Assembly: GCF_963675635.1 (NCBI RefSeq)
Contig: NZ_OY776488.1
Location: 785,740-849,739, forward strand
Origin: an uncultured Pseudodesulfovibrio sp.
GTDB taxonomy: Bacteria > Desulfobacterota > Desulfovibrionia > Desulfovibrionales > Desulfovibrionaceae
Direction of reading: 5' to 3'
Length of the DNA: 64,000 nucleotides
This document shows, piece by piece, positions 44,949 to 53,240 of the stretch. The position numbers and the translations under genes were made by a program. Below the pieces are notes generated by a model, which was not told the DNA's origin, ran no database searches, and was given only the letters and a program-made list of their open reading frames with translations. How positions within the stretch are numbered: the first letter of the stretch is position 1; the number at the start of each line of letters is the position of its first letter.

Positions 44949-45854
44949 TTATTCTTTGATGATTTTTTTTGCGTAGTTTGCGGCCTCTATTCCTGCAACA
45001 CAGCCTTCGCCTACGGCCTTTGCCATTTGCAGGGGTGGGCCACAGATATCGCCAGCGCCATAAATGCCAGTAATATTGGTGCGTTGTTTCTTGTCCGTTT
45101 CAAGATACTTCATTGATTCATCCAATTGTACTCCAAGCATGGCGGTTAGTTCCAATACACCCTTGGCACCTAATTCGATGAAAACACCACTGACGTTCTG
45201 CGTTGATCCATCATCAAGCAAAACGGCTTCAACTGCTGTTTCACCCTGGATTTCTTTGATTTGAACACCTTCATGGACGATAACGCCTGTTTCTTTGAGT
45301 TGGGTGCGCAGGCCGTCGGCTACGTCCAGTTCTTCGCAGTACAAATGTACTTCACTAGCAAAGTTCGTCAAAGAAACTGCTCCGTGAGCTGCTGCGCTTC
45401 GACATCCGACAACAGCCACGACTTCGTTTTTGTAAAAGCCAGCATCGCAATCCACACAATAGCTCACGCCTTTTCCGAGCAATTCATTTTCTCCTGGCAC
45501 CTTAAGCTTGTTGCGGCTGGATCCCGTGGCAATGATCACTGTCTTGGACAAAACCGAGTCGCCTGATTCCAACTTGATGGAGAAAATGTTGTCTACCGGA
45601 TCGATGGAGAGCACGTCCTCGTCACGGAATTCAGTGCCGAAGCTTTCAGCCTGTTGGCGACCGGTCCGCAGGATGTCTTCGCCAGAAATTTTGATTTGGC
45701 AGCAGTAATTCTCCACATGAGCCCAATACAAGCTGCTGTTATCAATGCGACCGAGCATGAGCACTTTGGCTTTTTTGCGGGAAGCATGGATAGCGGCCTG
45801 CAGGCCTCCGGGACCGCAACCAAGAATTGTTACGTCATACATTGTATTCGACAT
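44949..45854 (-). CDS. Thioredoxin reductase-like FAD/NAD(P) oxidoreductase
   Basis: A 301-residue flavoprotein with FAD motif ILGCGPGGLQAAIHASRKKA (9-28), redox pair Cys133-Val-Asp-Cys136 in SYCVDCDAGFYKN, NAD(P)-type motif VAVVGCRSAAAHGAVSL, and the C-terminal FAD motif GIYGAGDICGPPLQMAKAVGEG. The layout is that of TrxB, which reduces thioredoxin. The active site CVDC differs from the classic CATC and the nucleotide motif reads GCRSAA instead of GGGDSA, so the partner and coenzyme may differ. The start is ATG 45854 because GGAGGT precedes it. No thioredoxin gene is adjacent. Confidence 0.85.
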   Translation of the reverse strand: MSNTMYDVTILGCGPGGLQAAIHASRKKAKVLMLGRIDNSSLYWAHVENYCCQIKISGEDILRTGRQQAESFGTEFRDEDVLSIDPVDNIFSIKLESGDSVLSKTVIIATGSSRNKLKVPGENELLGKGVSYCVDCDAGFYKNEVVAVVGCRSAAAHGAVSLTNFASEVHLYCEELDVADGLRTQLKETGVIVHEGVQIKEIQGETAVEAVLLDDGSTQNVSGVFIELGAKGVLELTAMLGVQLDESMKYLETDKKQRTNITGIYGAGDICGPPLQMAKAVGEGCVAGIEAANYAKKIIKE

Positions 45855-45937
45855 GATACCTCCAGGGGGTATTTGTTGTGTTGCTGAAATACAATAATCA
45901 CCCGAAAGAGAAAGTAAAGTCGAGCTGTGAAAAGAGG

Positions 45938-47050
45938 TTAGGGACCAATATCCTTGGCAGATTCCTTGGTGCCTTTTGGTACGGCGCGGACCTTCCCTTT
46001 TCCACCTTTGGGCGGGGTCCATGGTTGGCCGTGGATACGTTGATAGAGCTTGTTCGCTTCGTGAAATTCAGGATTCATTGTGAGAGCCGCTACGATTTCT
46101 GTGGATGCGTCTGTCAGTTCTCCCATGAAATACAAAGCTTTTGCCATGTTGAAGTGAATGTTCTCGTCATCCGGCGTGAGTTCAAGCGCTTGGCGATAGG
46201 CGTGAATGGCTCCCGGGTAATCCCCTTGCTTCCGCAAAGTCACGCCCAGTGAGTTGAAGGGGTTAGGCGTATCTGAATCATATTTGAGGATTTCGATAAA
46301 CAGTGCCTTGGTCTCTTCAAGATTGTCGAATTGGGCATGGACATCGGCTGCTCGGCGGAGGAACTTTTTAAAGGATTCCATGTCACCGCGGTTTTTGTAT
46401 GCCTCGGCCAAGCCTTTGTATGCTTCTGCAAACAGGTCGTTAATTTTTACTGCTTTTTTAAAGGAAACAATAGCCTTGCCATACTTGGCCTGAACCATGA
46501 ACTGGCAACCCATATCATAATATTTCTGGGCTTCGTCTTGATAGGAAATGAGCTCCTCGAAAGCTTCGATTGCTTCGTCGAAATTACCGCGTGCGACCAT
46601 GTCTTGCGCTTCTTTCAGTTCCATTTCTTCTATTTCGGGATAGCTGTCCAGTTGGTCGGCAAGAATGAGATACTTTTCGAAAGTGTCTAAAGAATAGGGG
46701 CGAAGTATGTAGCCTATGCAGCCAGCGGCAATGGAATCCAGTACATGGTCACGGCGGTTTTCAAGTGTAACCATGATAATGGGCAAAGGACGTCCGCTCA
46801 TGTTTGCGTTAACGGTTTGCGCAAATTTGAGACCGCTCATGTCGTTCAAAGAGGAGTCACAGAAAATCAAATCAACGGGGTGCTCGGATAGGTAGTCGAT
46901 GGCAGTGGCGCCAGATGTAAAGATCTGAACATCCTTAGGACCAAAGGTCTTGATAGTGTTTAAATCGCGTTTGGCATGCACCTCAATATTGGTCAGGATG
47001 AGAATCCTGTTGTAGATGCCGAACGCCTTGCTGTCCTTTTTCTGCGGCAT
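45938..47050 (-). CDS. Degenerate receiver domain fused to TPR repeats
   Basis: A 370-residue cytoplasmic protein. Residues 15-135 resemble a response-regulator receiver. The phosphoacceptor position keeps Asp65 (FCDSSLNDMSG), but the acidic pair is missing (ILTNIE) and the conserved Lys is Arg117 (YILRPYS). Tetratricopeptide repeats follow from about 150 to 350, for example KYYDMGCQFMVQAKYGKAIVSF and PFNSLGVTLRKQGDYPGAIHAY. TPRs bind protein partners. Loss of the pocket residues suggests phosphorylation-independent function. The HD-domain gene follows after 49 bases on the same strand. Confidence 0.85.
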   Translation of the reverse strand: MPQKKDSKAFGIYNRILILTNIEVHAKRDLNTIKTFGPKDVQIFTSGATAIDYLSEHPVDLIFCDSSLNDMSGLKFAQTVNANMSGRPLPIIMVTLENRRDHVLDSIAAGCIGYILRPYSLDTFEKYLILADQLDSYPEIEEMELKEAQDMVARGNFDEAIEAFEELISYQDEAQKYYDMGCQFMVQAKYGKAIVSFKKAVKINDLFAEAYKGLAEAYKNRGDMESFKKFLRRAADVHAQFDNLEETKALFIEILKYDSDTPNPFNSLGVTLRKQGDYPGAIHAYRQALELTPDDENIHFNMAKALYFMGELTDASTEIVAALTMNPEFHEANKLYQRIHGQPWTPPKGGKGKVRAVPKGTKESAKDIGP

Positions 47051-47099
47051 GGTTGCTCCTGTATCCTTTGGTACAACCTACGGCTTCATGATAATCATA

Positions 47100-47882
47100 T
47101 CAAGGGGTTCGCTCGATTTTATAACGCATGAATGCATGAGATTTGTCTTTAAGTGTAAGTATTTTATCGTCTTTAGGCAAAATAGAGAAAGCCTGCTCAA
47201 TAAGCCCTCGTTCTGCAATAAGCCTGATTGATGTGGAATACTTAAGGACAAAGAGCCAACCAATAAGCAGGAGGATGAAATCGTTGCTGTAGCGCAGATG
47301 GCCGTAGTCACCTGTCTTTTCGGCAAGAACGGTCTGATAGACTTCTTCAGAGTAGTGTTGTGGATCATGAATAAGGCTATGAATGACAACGGGTTTGGAT
47401 TCTGCTGTAGGGTCAAGGTGATCCAGTATGATTGAAAAGATGTCTATTTTGTCTGCATCCCTGACGACATGAGCCATTGTAGCCAATGGCTCTGGAGTGT
47501 CTTTTCGAATCTCCTTGACGTTGTGGAGGCCGACGGCGGCCCTTATCAGCCTCTGATCCTTTGCAGAAAAGCCACGAGGGAATTCCTGATTGCGGAGTGT
47601 GAGAACTCCTAATCTTCCATGATTGATGGAGTCTGCATCTTTAAACGTGCCATATCGGGCGTATTGAGGAAACCGTCCAATGTCGTGAAACAGGGAGGCC
47701 TGGGTTGTCAGCTGTGCAATGCGACCGACTATGCTTTCTCCTTCGAGAATGATCCTGGCATTCTTCAAAACCCTCAAGGAGTGTTCGAGCTTGAGGGTAA
47801 TGTGGTAATCATGGTCTGGGTCGCCGTTCAGATGATTGTTCGCAAAAACGGTGAGCGACCTTTTATGGTCAGAAAGGGGCAT
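47100..47882 (-). CDS. HD-domain phosphohydrolase
   Basis: A 260-residue protein of the HD superfamily. His34, the His66-Asp67 pair (SLFHDIGRFPQY), GLHNVKE and RDADKIDIF form the metal site. It lacks the HD-GYP extra motifs, so c-di-GMP hydrolysis is not expected; nucleotide or tRNA-end phosphates are possible substrates. It ends close to a receiver-TPR gene and 2 bases after the small SHOCT-like gene upstream, with which it may be coupled. Confidence 0.85.
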   Translation of the reverse strand: MPLSDHKRSLTVFANNHLNGDPDHDYHITLKLEHSLRVLKNARIILEGESIVGRIAQLTTQASLFHDIGRFPQYARYGTFKDADSINHGRLGVLTLRNQEFPRGFSAKDQRLIRAAVGLHNVKEIRKDTPEPLATMAHVVRDADKIDIFSIILDHLDPTAESKPVVIHSLIHDPQHYSEEVYQTVLAEKTGDYGHLRYSNDFILLLIGWLFVLKYSTSIRLIAERGLIEQAFSILPKDDKILTLKDKSHAFMRYKIERTP

Positions 47883-47884
47883 GA

Positions 47885-48214
47885 TTAATCTTTAAGGTGT
47901 TTCATGCGAATTGTGTATTCCATTTCGGAGATCTCGCCTTTGGCGAACAGCTCTTCGGTTTCGGCGCGTTCTTTGGCGGTCTCCTCAATTGCTTCCTGTT
48001 CCAGCTCTTTATCTCTGAGTGGGCCTCCCGGACCAAAGAGGACGCGGAGGAAAAGCAGGATTGCACCCATAATAAGGGTAATGAATGCAAGACGGGCGAC
48101 AGCTGGCAGTATCTGTTCCCCATATCCCGAGTTGAACGGCCAGGCCTTCCACTCGGGGCTGTCGAGAAAATCAAAAAAATTGGCAAGAAAGTAAGGCAAT
48201 TCCGTAAATTTCAT
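47885..48214 (-). CDS. Small membrane protein with a SHOCT-like tail
   Basis: A 109-residue protein with one membrane helix (about residues 40-60, ARLAFITLIMGAILLFLRVLF), an acidic helix (DKELEQEAIEETAKERAETE) and a C-terminal SHOCT-like segment (LFAKGEISEMEYTIRMKHL, residues 89-107). SHOCT tails are short helical oligomerisation or tethering elements. The stop lies 2 bases before the start of the HD gene, implying an operon. Function unknown. Confidence 0.7.
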   Translation of the reverse strand: MKFTELPYFLANFFDFLDSPEWKAWPFNSGYGEQILPAVARLAFITLIMGAILLFLRVLFGPGGPLRDKELEQEAIEETAKERAETEELFAKGEISEMEYTIRMKHLKD

Positions 48215-48415
48215 TATTTGTTATCCTCCAAGCGGCACTTATCGCCGGTGCATCTTCCTACGTGCCAAACGCATGTGAGGCAAGCCTTTGAGTATGACTT
48301 TCGTCAGCTTAGGCGTTCAAAATCATCTTCTTGTGTTTGTTCTTCTTACGGACTATGGTCCGCAAAGTTTCTTCCATGGCTGATGTTCATTCACTCGGGA
48401 GATTAGGGAGAATAT
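48215..48415. other. Divergent promoter region
   Basis: About 200 bases between the SHOCT-like gene and the CheY-like gene. It should hold promoters for both. No clear hexamers or operator were found. Confidence 0.35.
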
Positions 48416-48814
48416 ATGCGTATCTTGATCGTCGAAGATGAATTCACAAGTCGCAAACTGCTGACGGCATTATTGTCAGATTATGGGCAGTGCGACACAG
48501 CCTCTGACGGTGTTGAGTGTGTCGAGTCTTTCAAGATGGCACTCAGCGAAAATATGCCCTATGATCTTGTCTGTATGGATATCATGATGCCCAATAAAGA
48601 TGGACATCAGGCATTGAAAGATATTCGTACCATTGAGCAGGAAGCCGGAGTTCGGTCTTCTGACGAGGCAAAGGTCGTTATGATAACTGCTCTCAATGAT
48701 CCCAAGACAGTGGTCAAGGCCTATTACAAGGGCGGGGCGGCTGCCTATCTTCCCAAGCCCATTGAAGTTGAATCCCTTTATGCCATTCTTCGGGATCTGG
48801 CACTTATTGAGTGA
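48416..48814 (+). CDS. Single-domain response regulator (CheY-like)
   Basis: A 132-residue stand-alone receiver domain. The pocket is complete: Glu7-Asp8, Asp55 in CMDIMMPNKDG, Thr/Ser at MITALND and Lys at YLPKPIE. There is no output domain, so it must act by binding a partner. It differs from the flagellar CheY at 59773. The next gene (Tim44-like) starts about 37 bases later on the same strand. No histidine kinase is adjacent. Confidence 0.9.
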   Translation: MRILIVEDEFTSRKLLTALLSDYGQCDTASDGVECVESFKMALSENMPYDLVCMDIMMPNKDGHQALKDIRTIEQEAGVRSSDEAKVVMITALNDPKTVVKAYYKGGAAAYLPKPIEVESLYAILRDLALIE

Positions 48815-48850
48815 TTGCCTGGATCGGGATTCTCGACTACATATCAATAC

Positions 48851-49609
48851 ATGCACACACCAAATTTCGTATCTTTGCCGAAGTGGATGGAAAGAGTGGG
48901 CCGTTGTTTCATCGGAACCATTTTTTCATTGATGGTCCTCGCTACGCCTGTCTTTGCTCAGGAAGCGCCTGCCAGTCGAGGCGGAAGTATCTTCAATGTT
49001 CTTCTCCTCGCGGGTATCGCCTATTTCCTTGTGCGATCATTTCGTCGTCGCTCCAACGGGGACAAGCCCGGCCGTGGTCCGTGGACTCGACCGGATCAGA
49101 ACGAAGAAAGAACTGATGACTCTTCGGAGCGTCCGGTGCCCCCTATGGATCGGCATGAAGCGGCTCGCCAGATGTGGGGATTGCTCAGCTCAGATGATGC
49201 TGAAAAATTGACTCCTACCACGCCGACATCAGTGCCGCACACCAGGGGTGATGGCTTTGATGAGGTCGAGTTCCTGGAAGGGGCGAAGGTGTTTTTCTCC
49301 CGATTCCAGCAAGCGAGTGACGAACAGGATTTTCAGGCTATTCGGGATTTTATTTCTGACGAAGTCTTCAATAACGCCATGAGTCAACCCGGTCAGGGCC
49401 TTACTGAGGTCATGCTGCTTAATGCACGGTTGATGGAAATGAAATCGGAAGAAGGTCGGACCATTGCCACAGTCTTTTATGATGCGCAGCTCAGAGTGGG
49501 GGACGGCGGGCAGCCGATTCACCAACGGGTCGTCTGGGAGTTTTCTCGTGACGATACTGTTCAGGGTTCGCTGTGGGTTTTGGAGAAGATCAACAAGGTA
49601 GATCAGTAG
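48851..49609 (+). CDS. Tim44-like domain membrane/exported protein
   Basis: A 252-residue protein from ATG 48851, or 240 from ATG 48887. A signal peptide or anchor (GRCFIGTIFSLMVLATPVFAQ) is followed by a second hydrophobic stretch (IFNVLLLAGIAYFLVRSF), a basic and acidic linker, and a C-terminal domain of about 130 residues with FLEGAKVFFSRFQQASDEQDF and IRDFISDEVFNNA. That is the Tim44-like fold seen in bacterial proteins of unknown role. The position of the signal peptide slightly favours 48887 as a compact start, but AAGTGG is only a weak ribosome site. Confidence 0.75.
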   Translation: MHTPNFVSLPKWMERVGRCFIGTIFSLMVLATPVFAQEAPASRGGSIFNVLLLAGIAYFLVRSFRRRSNGDKPGRGPWTRPDQNEERTDDSSERPVPPMDRHEAARQMWGLLSSDDAEKLTPTTPTSVPHTRGDGFDEVEFLEGAKVFFSRFQQASDEQDFQAIRDFISDEVFNNAMSQPGQGLTEVMLLNARLMEMKSEEGRTIATVFYDAQLRVGDGGQPIHQRVVWEFSRDDTVQGSLWVLEKINKVDQ

Positions 49610-49646
49610 TCTCAATTATCCGAGACAAATCATATTCGGAGGGAAC

Positions 49647-50372
49647 GTGGCGGATATAGTTCATAATTTGGACCAGCCTATTGGTGCGCTCATTGACATA
49701 GCTGTGCGTGAGTTCGGTGAAGTCGAATTCGAGACCGTTAACGTGGGCGGCATGTCTCTTGAAGTGTTGCAAATCAAGAATATGCAACAGTATTTGGACA
49801 AATTAATTGATAAAACACGGGCTGGGAAAAAAATCACCCTTCCGTTATGGGCCAAGATTTGGCCATCCTGCCTCATCCTTGGTTATACTTTGACCAGATT
49901 TTCCTTCTCAGAAGGATGTTCAATTTTGGAGGTCGGTGCGGGGGGAGCTGTGAATAGCCTGGTTCTGGCAAAACTCGGTCATGAAGTGACGGTGAGTGAT
50001 ATTGAACCGTTTGCTCTTTTATTCAGCAGAATCAACGCCCTGAAAAATGGTGTGGCTGACAAGATGACATTGCACCGCGCTGATTTTACCTCTGATACGT
50101 TTGAGGAAAAATACGATTATATCATCGGTTGTGAAGTCCTTTATGAAGAAGCCTCTTTCGAGCCGTTGCTGGTCTTTTTGAGCAGGCAACTTTCTAATAG
50201 TCCGTCTGCTGAAATAGTATTGGCAATGGATCAGAAGCGTCAGGGGCGTAAGTTTTTTGACTTGGCTAATGAACAATTTGCCATGATGAAATCTGCAGCC
50301 AAATACAAGGACAGAGACACCGGTGAGGAGAATATTGTCAATCTGTTCCGTATGAAGAGGAAGCAGGCGTGA
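49647..50372 (+). CDS. METTL21/Methyltransf_16-like methyltransferase
   Basis: A 241-residue class I SAM-dependent methyltransferase. Motif I is ILEVGAGGAVNSLVLAKLGHE and the acidic residue of motif II lies in VTVSDIEPFALL. After motif III comes IIGCEVLYEEA, whose Glu-Val-Leu-Tyr matches the [DE]xx[YF] hallmark of METTL protein-lysine methyltransferases. LPLWAKIWPSCLILGYTL before motif I also fits that family. The start is GTG 49647 after GGAGGGAAC. Its stop overlaps the GTG start of the YcaO gene, so the pair is coupled. The target protein is unknown. Confidence 0.82.
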   Translation: MADIVHNLDQPIGALIDIAVREFGEVEFETVNVGGMSLEVLQIKNMQQYLDKLIDKTRAGKKITLPLWAKIWPSCLILGYTLTRFSFSEGCSILEVGAGGAVNSLVLAKLGHEVTVSDIEPFALLFSRINALKNGVADKMTLHRADFTSDTFEEKYDYIIGCEVLYEEASFEPLLVFLSRQLSNSPSAEIVLAMDQKRQGRKFFDLANEQFAMMKSAAKYKDRDTGEENIVNLFRMKRKQA

Positions 50373-52096
50373 TTGAGCTTAAAGAATGTCTCAAGGAATT
50401 TACCACTGATCAGGATAAGGCGTGCAGCCCTCAGGATACGGTGACACGCGTAAAGGCGGCTCTGGCGGACAGATGTAAAGGTGTTCTTGGCGAAACCGAT
50501 CGGGTTGATACCGGTAGGCTTGGCATCCCTGTTTTCGTGAGTGTTTGCGGACCAGAGGCTCGAGAAATCATGCCTACTCGCAAACAGATGGGGAAGGGCG
50601 CCTCACCGGAACAGGCTGAGGCCTCTGCGCTTATGGAATTGGTCGAACGTTTTTCCTATTTCAGTTTCTGGGCGGATGAGTCAAATTTTTCCGAGCTGAC
50701 GTGGTCAGAGGCTGCTACTAAGTGGCCTGAAAAACTTATGGATATCCGACAGATCATTCTGTCAGTTGAAGAAAATATTTCCGAGCAGGAAGCAATCCGT
50801 CTCATGGATCTCGTGAAATGGCGTTTCCATCCGGCGTTGAATGTTGGTTCCGAGCAAGAAGAATATGTTCCGCTGGATTGGTTCAAGAAGCTTAATGAGT
50901 TCAACGGGTCATCAGCTGGTAACACCTTTGAGGAGTCCATTTGCCAGGGGGCTTGTGAACTGGTTGAACGCCATGTTTGCGCCATGATTGATCGTAGCCG
51001 CCAGACCACTCCGACCATTGATCCGGCCTCGCTGGATGATCCGGTTCTTCATCGTTTGGTGGAATGCTTCAGGCAGAACAACGTCAAGCTCATCCTCAAG
51101 GATTTTACAATGGGGTACCCTGTGCCGACGGTCGCTGCCGTGGCGTGGGATTCAAAGACGTTTCCTGCGCTGAGTGAGATTGTGTTCACTGCCGGGACAG
51201 CAGCTTCTCCGGCCAAAGCGGCAATTCGAGCCGTGACTGAAGTGGCGCAACTGGCCGGAGATTTTGAGACCAGCCGTGTATACGAGGCGTCCGGACTGTC
51301 CAAGTTCACTGAACTTGAGCAGGTCAAATGGCTTGAAGAAGGGCCAGTGGTCTCTTTGGATTCTCTTCCGTCTGTAGAGGATTCCGATATCTATAATGAA
51401 TTGATGGCTCTTGCCAATGGATTACAGGATAAGGGGAATACCTTATATACCGTGGATACCCGGCATCCTGAATTGATGGTGACCGCCAATTATAATTTTG
51501 TTCCTGGATTTGATTTCCGTGAAAGGACTCCAAATAGGTCAATCGGTTTGTTCGTCGGTCGAATTCTTGCCGAGGATGTTGATTTTGACGATGCAACGGA
51601 AGGCCTTGAGGTATTGGCCGAAATCTATCCAAATGGATATTTTCTGCCATTCTTCAGGGGGCTGCTGGCTCTCCGCATGGGTGATCCTTTATTCGCCATT
51701 GCACAATTTGAGGCAGCCGAGCCGTTGCAACCTGCAGATGAGGAGAGGGCCCTGGCCGCTTTCTATCAGGCATATGCCTTGTCTCAAATGGAAGAATGGG
51801 AAGAAACAATTGTACATCTTGATCGTGCAGTCGAGCTTGACACTGAGTGCAAGGAATTTTTCAACCTGCGAGGCGTAGCCCATTTTAAAAGTGGACGGTA
51901 CGCAGAGGCTGCCGGTGATTTTCAATCATCGCTTGATATCGACAGCGGATCGCCGCATGATCTTGCCAATCTCGGATTGTGCCACAAGTTCATGGGTAAT
52001 CGTTCCGAGGCGCTTGATTACCTGAATGCGGCTCTCGATATGGATCCCAGCTTGGACTTCGCTCGTAAACAACTCGAAGAAATGTTGGAATCTTAG
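50369..52096 (+). CDS. YcaO-domain protein with C-terminal TPR repeats
   Basis: A 575-residue protein. Residues 1 to about 400 form a YcaO ATPase domain with KQMGKGASPEQAEASALME (helix bearing the Mg-ATP glutamates), GSSAGNTFEESICQGACELVERH (ATP/Mg residues) and KAAIRAVTEVAQ. YcaO enzymes activate amide bonds by phosphorylation, in azoline/thioamide formation or ribosomal-protein modification. From about 405 onward TPR-type repeats follow (LPFFRGLLALRMGDPLFAIAQFE, FFNLRGVAHFKSGRYAEAAGDF). This layout, rather than a proline-rich C-terminal cyclodehydratase end, resembles E. coli YcaO. The start is GTG 50369, overlapping the methyltransferase stop. No precursor peptide or TfuA gene is visible; dsrC follows after about 210 bases. 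Confidence 0.9.
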   Translation: MIELKECLKEFTTDQDKACSPQDTVTRVKAALADRCKGVLGETDRVDTGRLGIPVFVSVCGPEAREIMPTRKQMGKGASPEQAEASALMELVERFSYFSFWADESNFSELTWSEAATKWPEKLMDIRQIILSVEENISEQEAIRLMDLVKWRFHPALNVGSEQEEYVPLDWFKKLNEFNGSSAGNTFEESICQGACELVERHVCAMIDRSRQTTPTIDPASLDDPVLHRLVECFRQNNVKLILKDFTMGYPVPTVAAVAWDSKTFPALSEIVFTAGTAASPAKAAIRAVTEVAQLAGDFETSRVYEASGLSKFTELEQVKWLEEGPVVSLDSLPSVEDSDIYNELMALANGLQDKGNTLYTVDTRHPELMVTANYNFVPGFDFRERTPNRSIGLFVGRILAEDVDFDDATEGLEVLAEIYPNGYFLPFFRGLLALRMGDPLFAIAQFEAAEPLQPADEERALAAFYQAYALSQMEEWEETIVHLDRAVELDTECKEFFNLRGVAHFKSGRYAEAAGDFQSSLDIDSGSPHDLANLGLCHKFMGNRSEALDYLNAALDMDPSLDFARKQLEEMLES

Positions 52097-52152
52097 CGAT
52101 TTGTGAATACAATTGCAGAGAGTGTTTTCTTGATTTGAAATGAGCCTTATGC

Positions 52153-52181
52153 TTGACAAAGAATATGCAGGGTCGTAATGT
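52153..52181 (+). promoter_or_regulatory. Promoter of dsrC
   Basis: TTGACA at 52153-52158 and TAATGT at 52176-52181 with an exact 17-base spacer. A strong promoter suits a gene known to be among the most expressed in sulfate reducers. Confidence 0.75.
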
Positions 52182-52300
52182 CCCTGCACGGTTTGAGGCC
52201 GTGCATTTCTTATATTGCATCTAAGCAGCGGATCGCTGTTTAAACGGATATGGTTGCCCCGAAATGGTTCGGGGCCACAGCATGAAAAACATCCACTAGG
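52182..52300 (+). promoter_or_regulatory. Structured 5' leader of dsrC
   Basis: About 120 bases between promoter and ribosome site hold three hairpins. They are GCACGG/CCGTGC (52186-52204), AGCAGCG/CGCTGTT (52224-52240) and GCCCCGAA/TTCGGGGC with loop ATGG (52256-52275). No known riboswitch was recognised; mRNA stabilisation is the simplest role. Confidence 0.6.
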
Positions 52301-52308
52301 AGGATACA

Positions 52309-52626
52309 ATGGCTGTTGTTGAATTTGAAGGTGCTTCTTTTGAGGTTGATGAAGACGGTTTCCTGCAGAAGTTTGAAGACTGGACACCGCAGTGGGTTGA
52401 CTACGTAAAAGAGTCCGAAGGCATCAAGGAAATCTCCGAAGATCACCAGAAAGTCATCGACTTCCTGCAGGACTACTACAAGAAGAACGGCATCGCTCCG
52501 ATGGTCCGTATTCTTTCCAAGGTCACTGGCTTCAAGCTGAAGCAGATCTACGAACTGTTCCCGTCCGGACCTGGCAAGGGAGCCTGTAAAATGGCTGGCC
52601 TGCCCAAGCCCACCGGCTGCGTTTAG
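52309..52626 (+). CDS. dsrC: DsrC, sulfur-carrier partner of dissimilatory sulfite reductase
   Basis: A 105-residue protein of the DsrC/TusE family. The flexible C-terminal arm carries both conserved cysteines, Cys93 in KGACKMAG and Cys104 as the penultimate residue, spaced as in true DsrC. These form the trisulfide product with sulfite reductase, DsrAB, which the membrane complex DsrMKJOP then reduces. FKLKQIYELFPSGPGKGACK is typical. AGGAGG precedes the ATG. It has its own promoter and terminator and is distant from dsrAB, as in other Desulfovibrionaceae. Confidence 0.97.
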   Translation: MAVVEFEGASFEVDEDGFLQKFEDWTPQWVDYVKESEGIKEISEDHQKVIDFLQDYYKKNGIAPMVRILSKVTGFKLKQIYELFPSGPGKGACKMAGLPKPTGCV

Positions 52627-52648
52627 TCCGCAACTGAGCTTGGTTATC

Positions 52649-52680
52649 AAGGCGGGCGCTCCGGCGTCCGCCTTTCATTT
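52649..52680 (+). terminator. Terminator of dsrC
   Basis: AAGGCGGGCGC (52649-52659) pairs with GCGTCCGCCTT (52664-52674, one G-T), followed by TCATTTTTC. Confidence 0.85.
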
Positions 52681-52787
52681 TTCCCGAGGCTGTTAGAATT
52701 GGTGCCATTGTTAAAAGTGAGAGTCTTCGAGCTCCCTCGAAAGAAATGAATTGTTTTCATTGTCTGGAAAAAGGCTTGATTTTTTAC

Positions 52788-52816
52788 TTGCCAACCTGTG
52801 GGCCAGTGCGTATAAG
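52788..52816 (+). promoter_or_regulatory. Promoter of rpmE
   Basis: TTGCCA at 52788-52793 and TATAAG at 52811-52816 with a 17-base spacer, about 39 bases before the rpmE start. Confidence 0.65.
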
Positions 52817-52854
52817 ACCGAGTTCCACGCAAAAATGAATGACAGGAGATAGTC

Positions 52855-53079
52855 ATGAAGAACGATATTCATCCCAAGACCTACAAGGCAAAAATCCGTT
52901 GTCACTGCGGGTACGAGTCGGAATTGTTGACCACGAAAGGCGAAGAGTTGGAAGTGGAAATTTGCTCCAACTGCCATCCTTTCTACACAGGCAAGCAGCG
53001 TTTTGTTGACACCGCTGGCCGTATTGATCGTTTCCGTAAGAAGTACGGCGATCTGAATTCCCTCTCTCAGAAAAAGTAA
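52855..53079 (+). CDS. rpmE: 50S ribosomal protein L31 (zinc-binding type)
   Basis: A 74-residue ribosomal protein L31. The zinc ligands are present: RCHCG near residues 16-18 and [26 protein letters not shown] at 42-67 with its CxxC. It is the C+ form. AGGAGATAG lies just before the ATG. A hairpin follows at 53105-53141. Confidence 0.96.
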   Translation: MKNDIHPKTYKAKIRCHCGYESELLTTKGEELEVEICSNCHPFYTGKQRFVDTAGRIDRFRKKYGDLNSLSQKK

Positions 53080-53104
53080 CTTTTCCCGGCCTTGTGCCGA
53101 GAGC

Positions 53105-53141
53105 ATATGCCTTCGTTGGGGTGTTCCCTGCGAAGGCATAT
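53105..53141 (+). terminator. Hairpin after rpmE
   Basis: ATATGCCTTCG (53105-53115) pairs with CGAAGGCATAT (53131-53141), with an inner GGG/CCC. Only TTCTGTTGT follows, so termination may be partial or factor-aided. Confidence 0.5.
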
Positions 53142-53240
53142 TCTGTTGTATGACGGGCTTTACAATCCTTGGGGAATGCTTAATTCTGTTGCCTATGGAA
53201 TGCGAGTCAATGCTGCCATTAATCAACGGAGGGTAATTAC

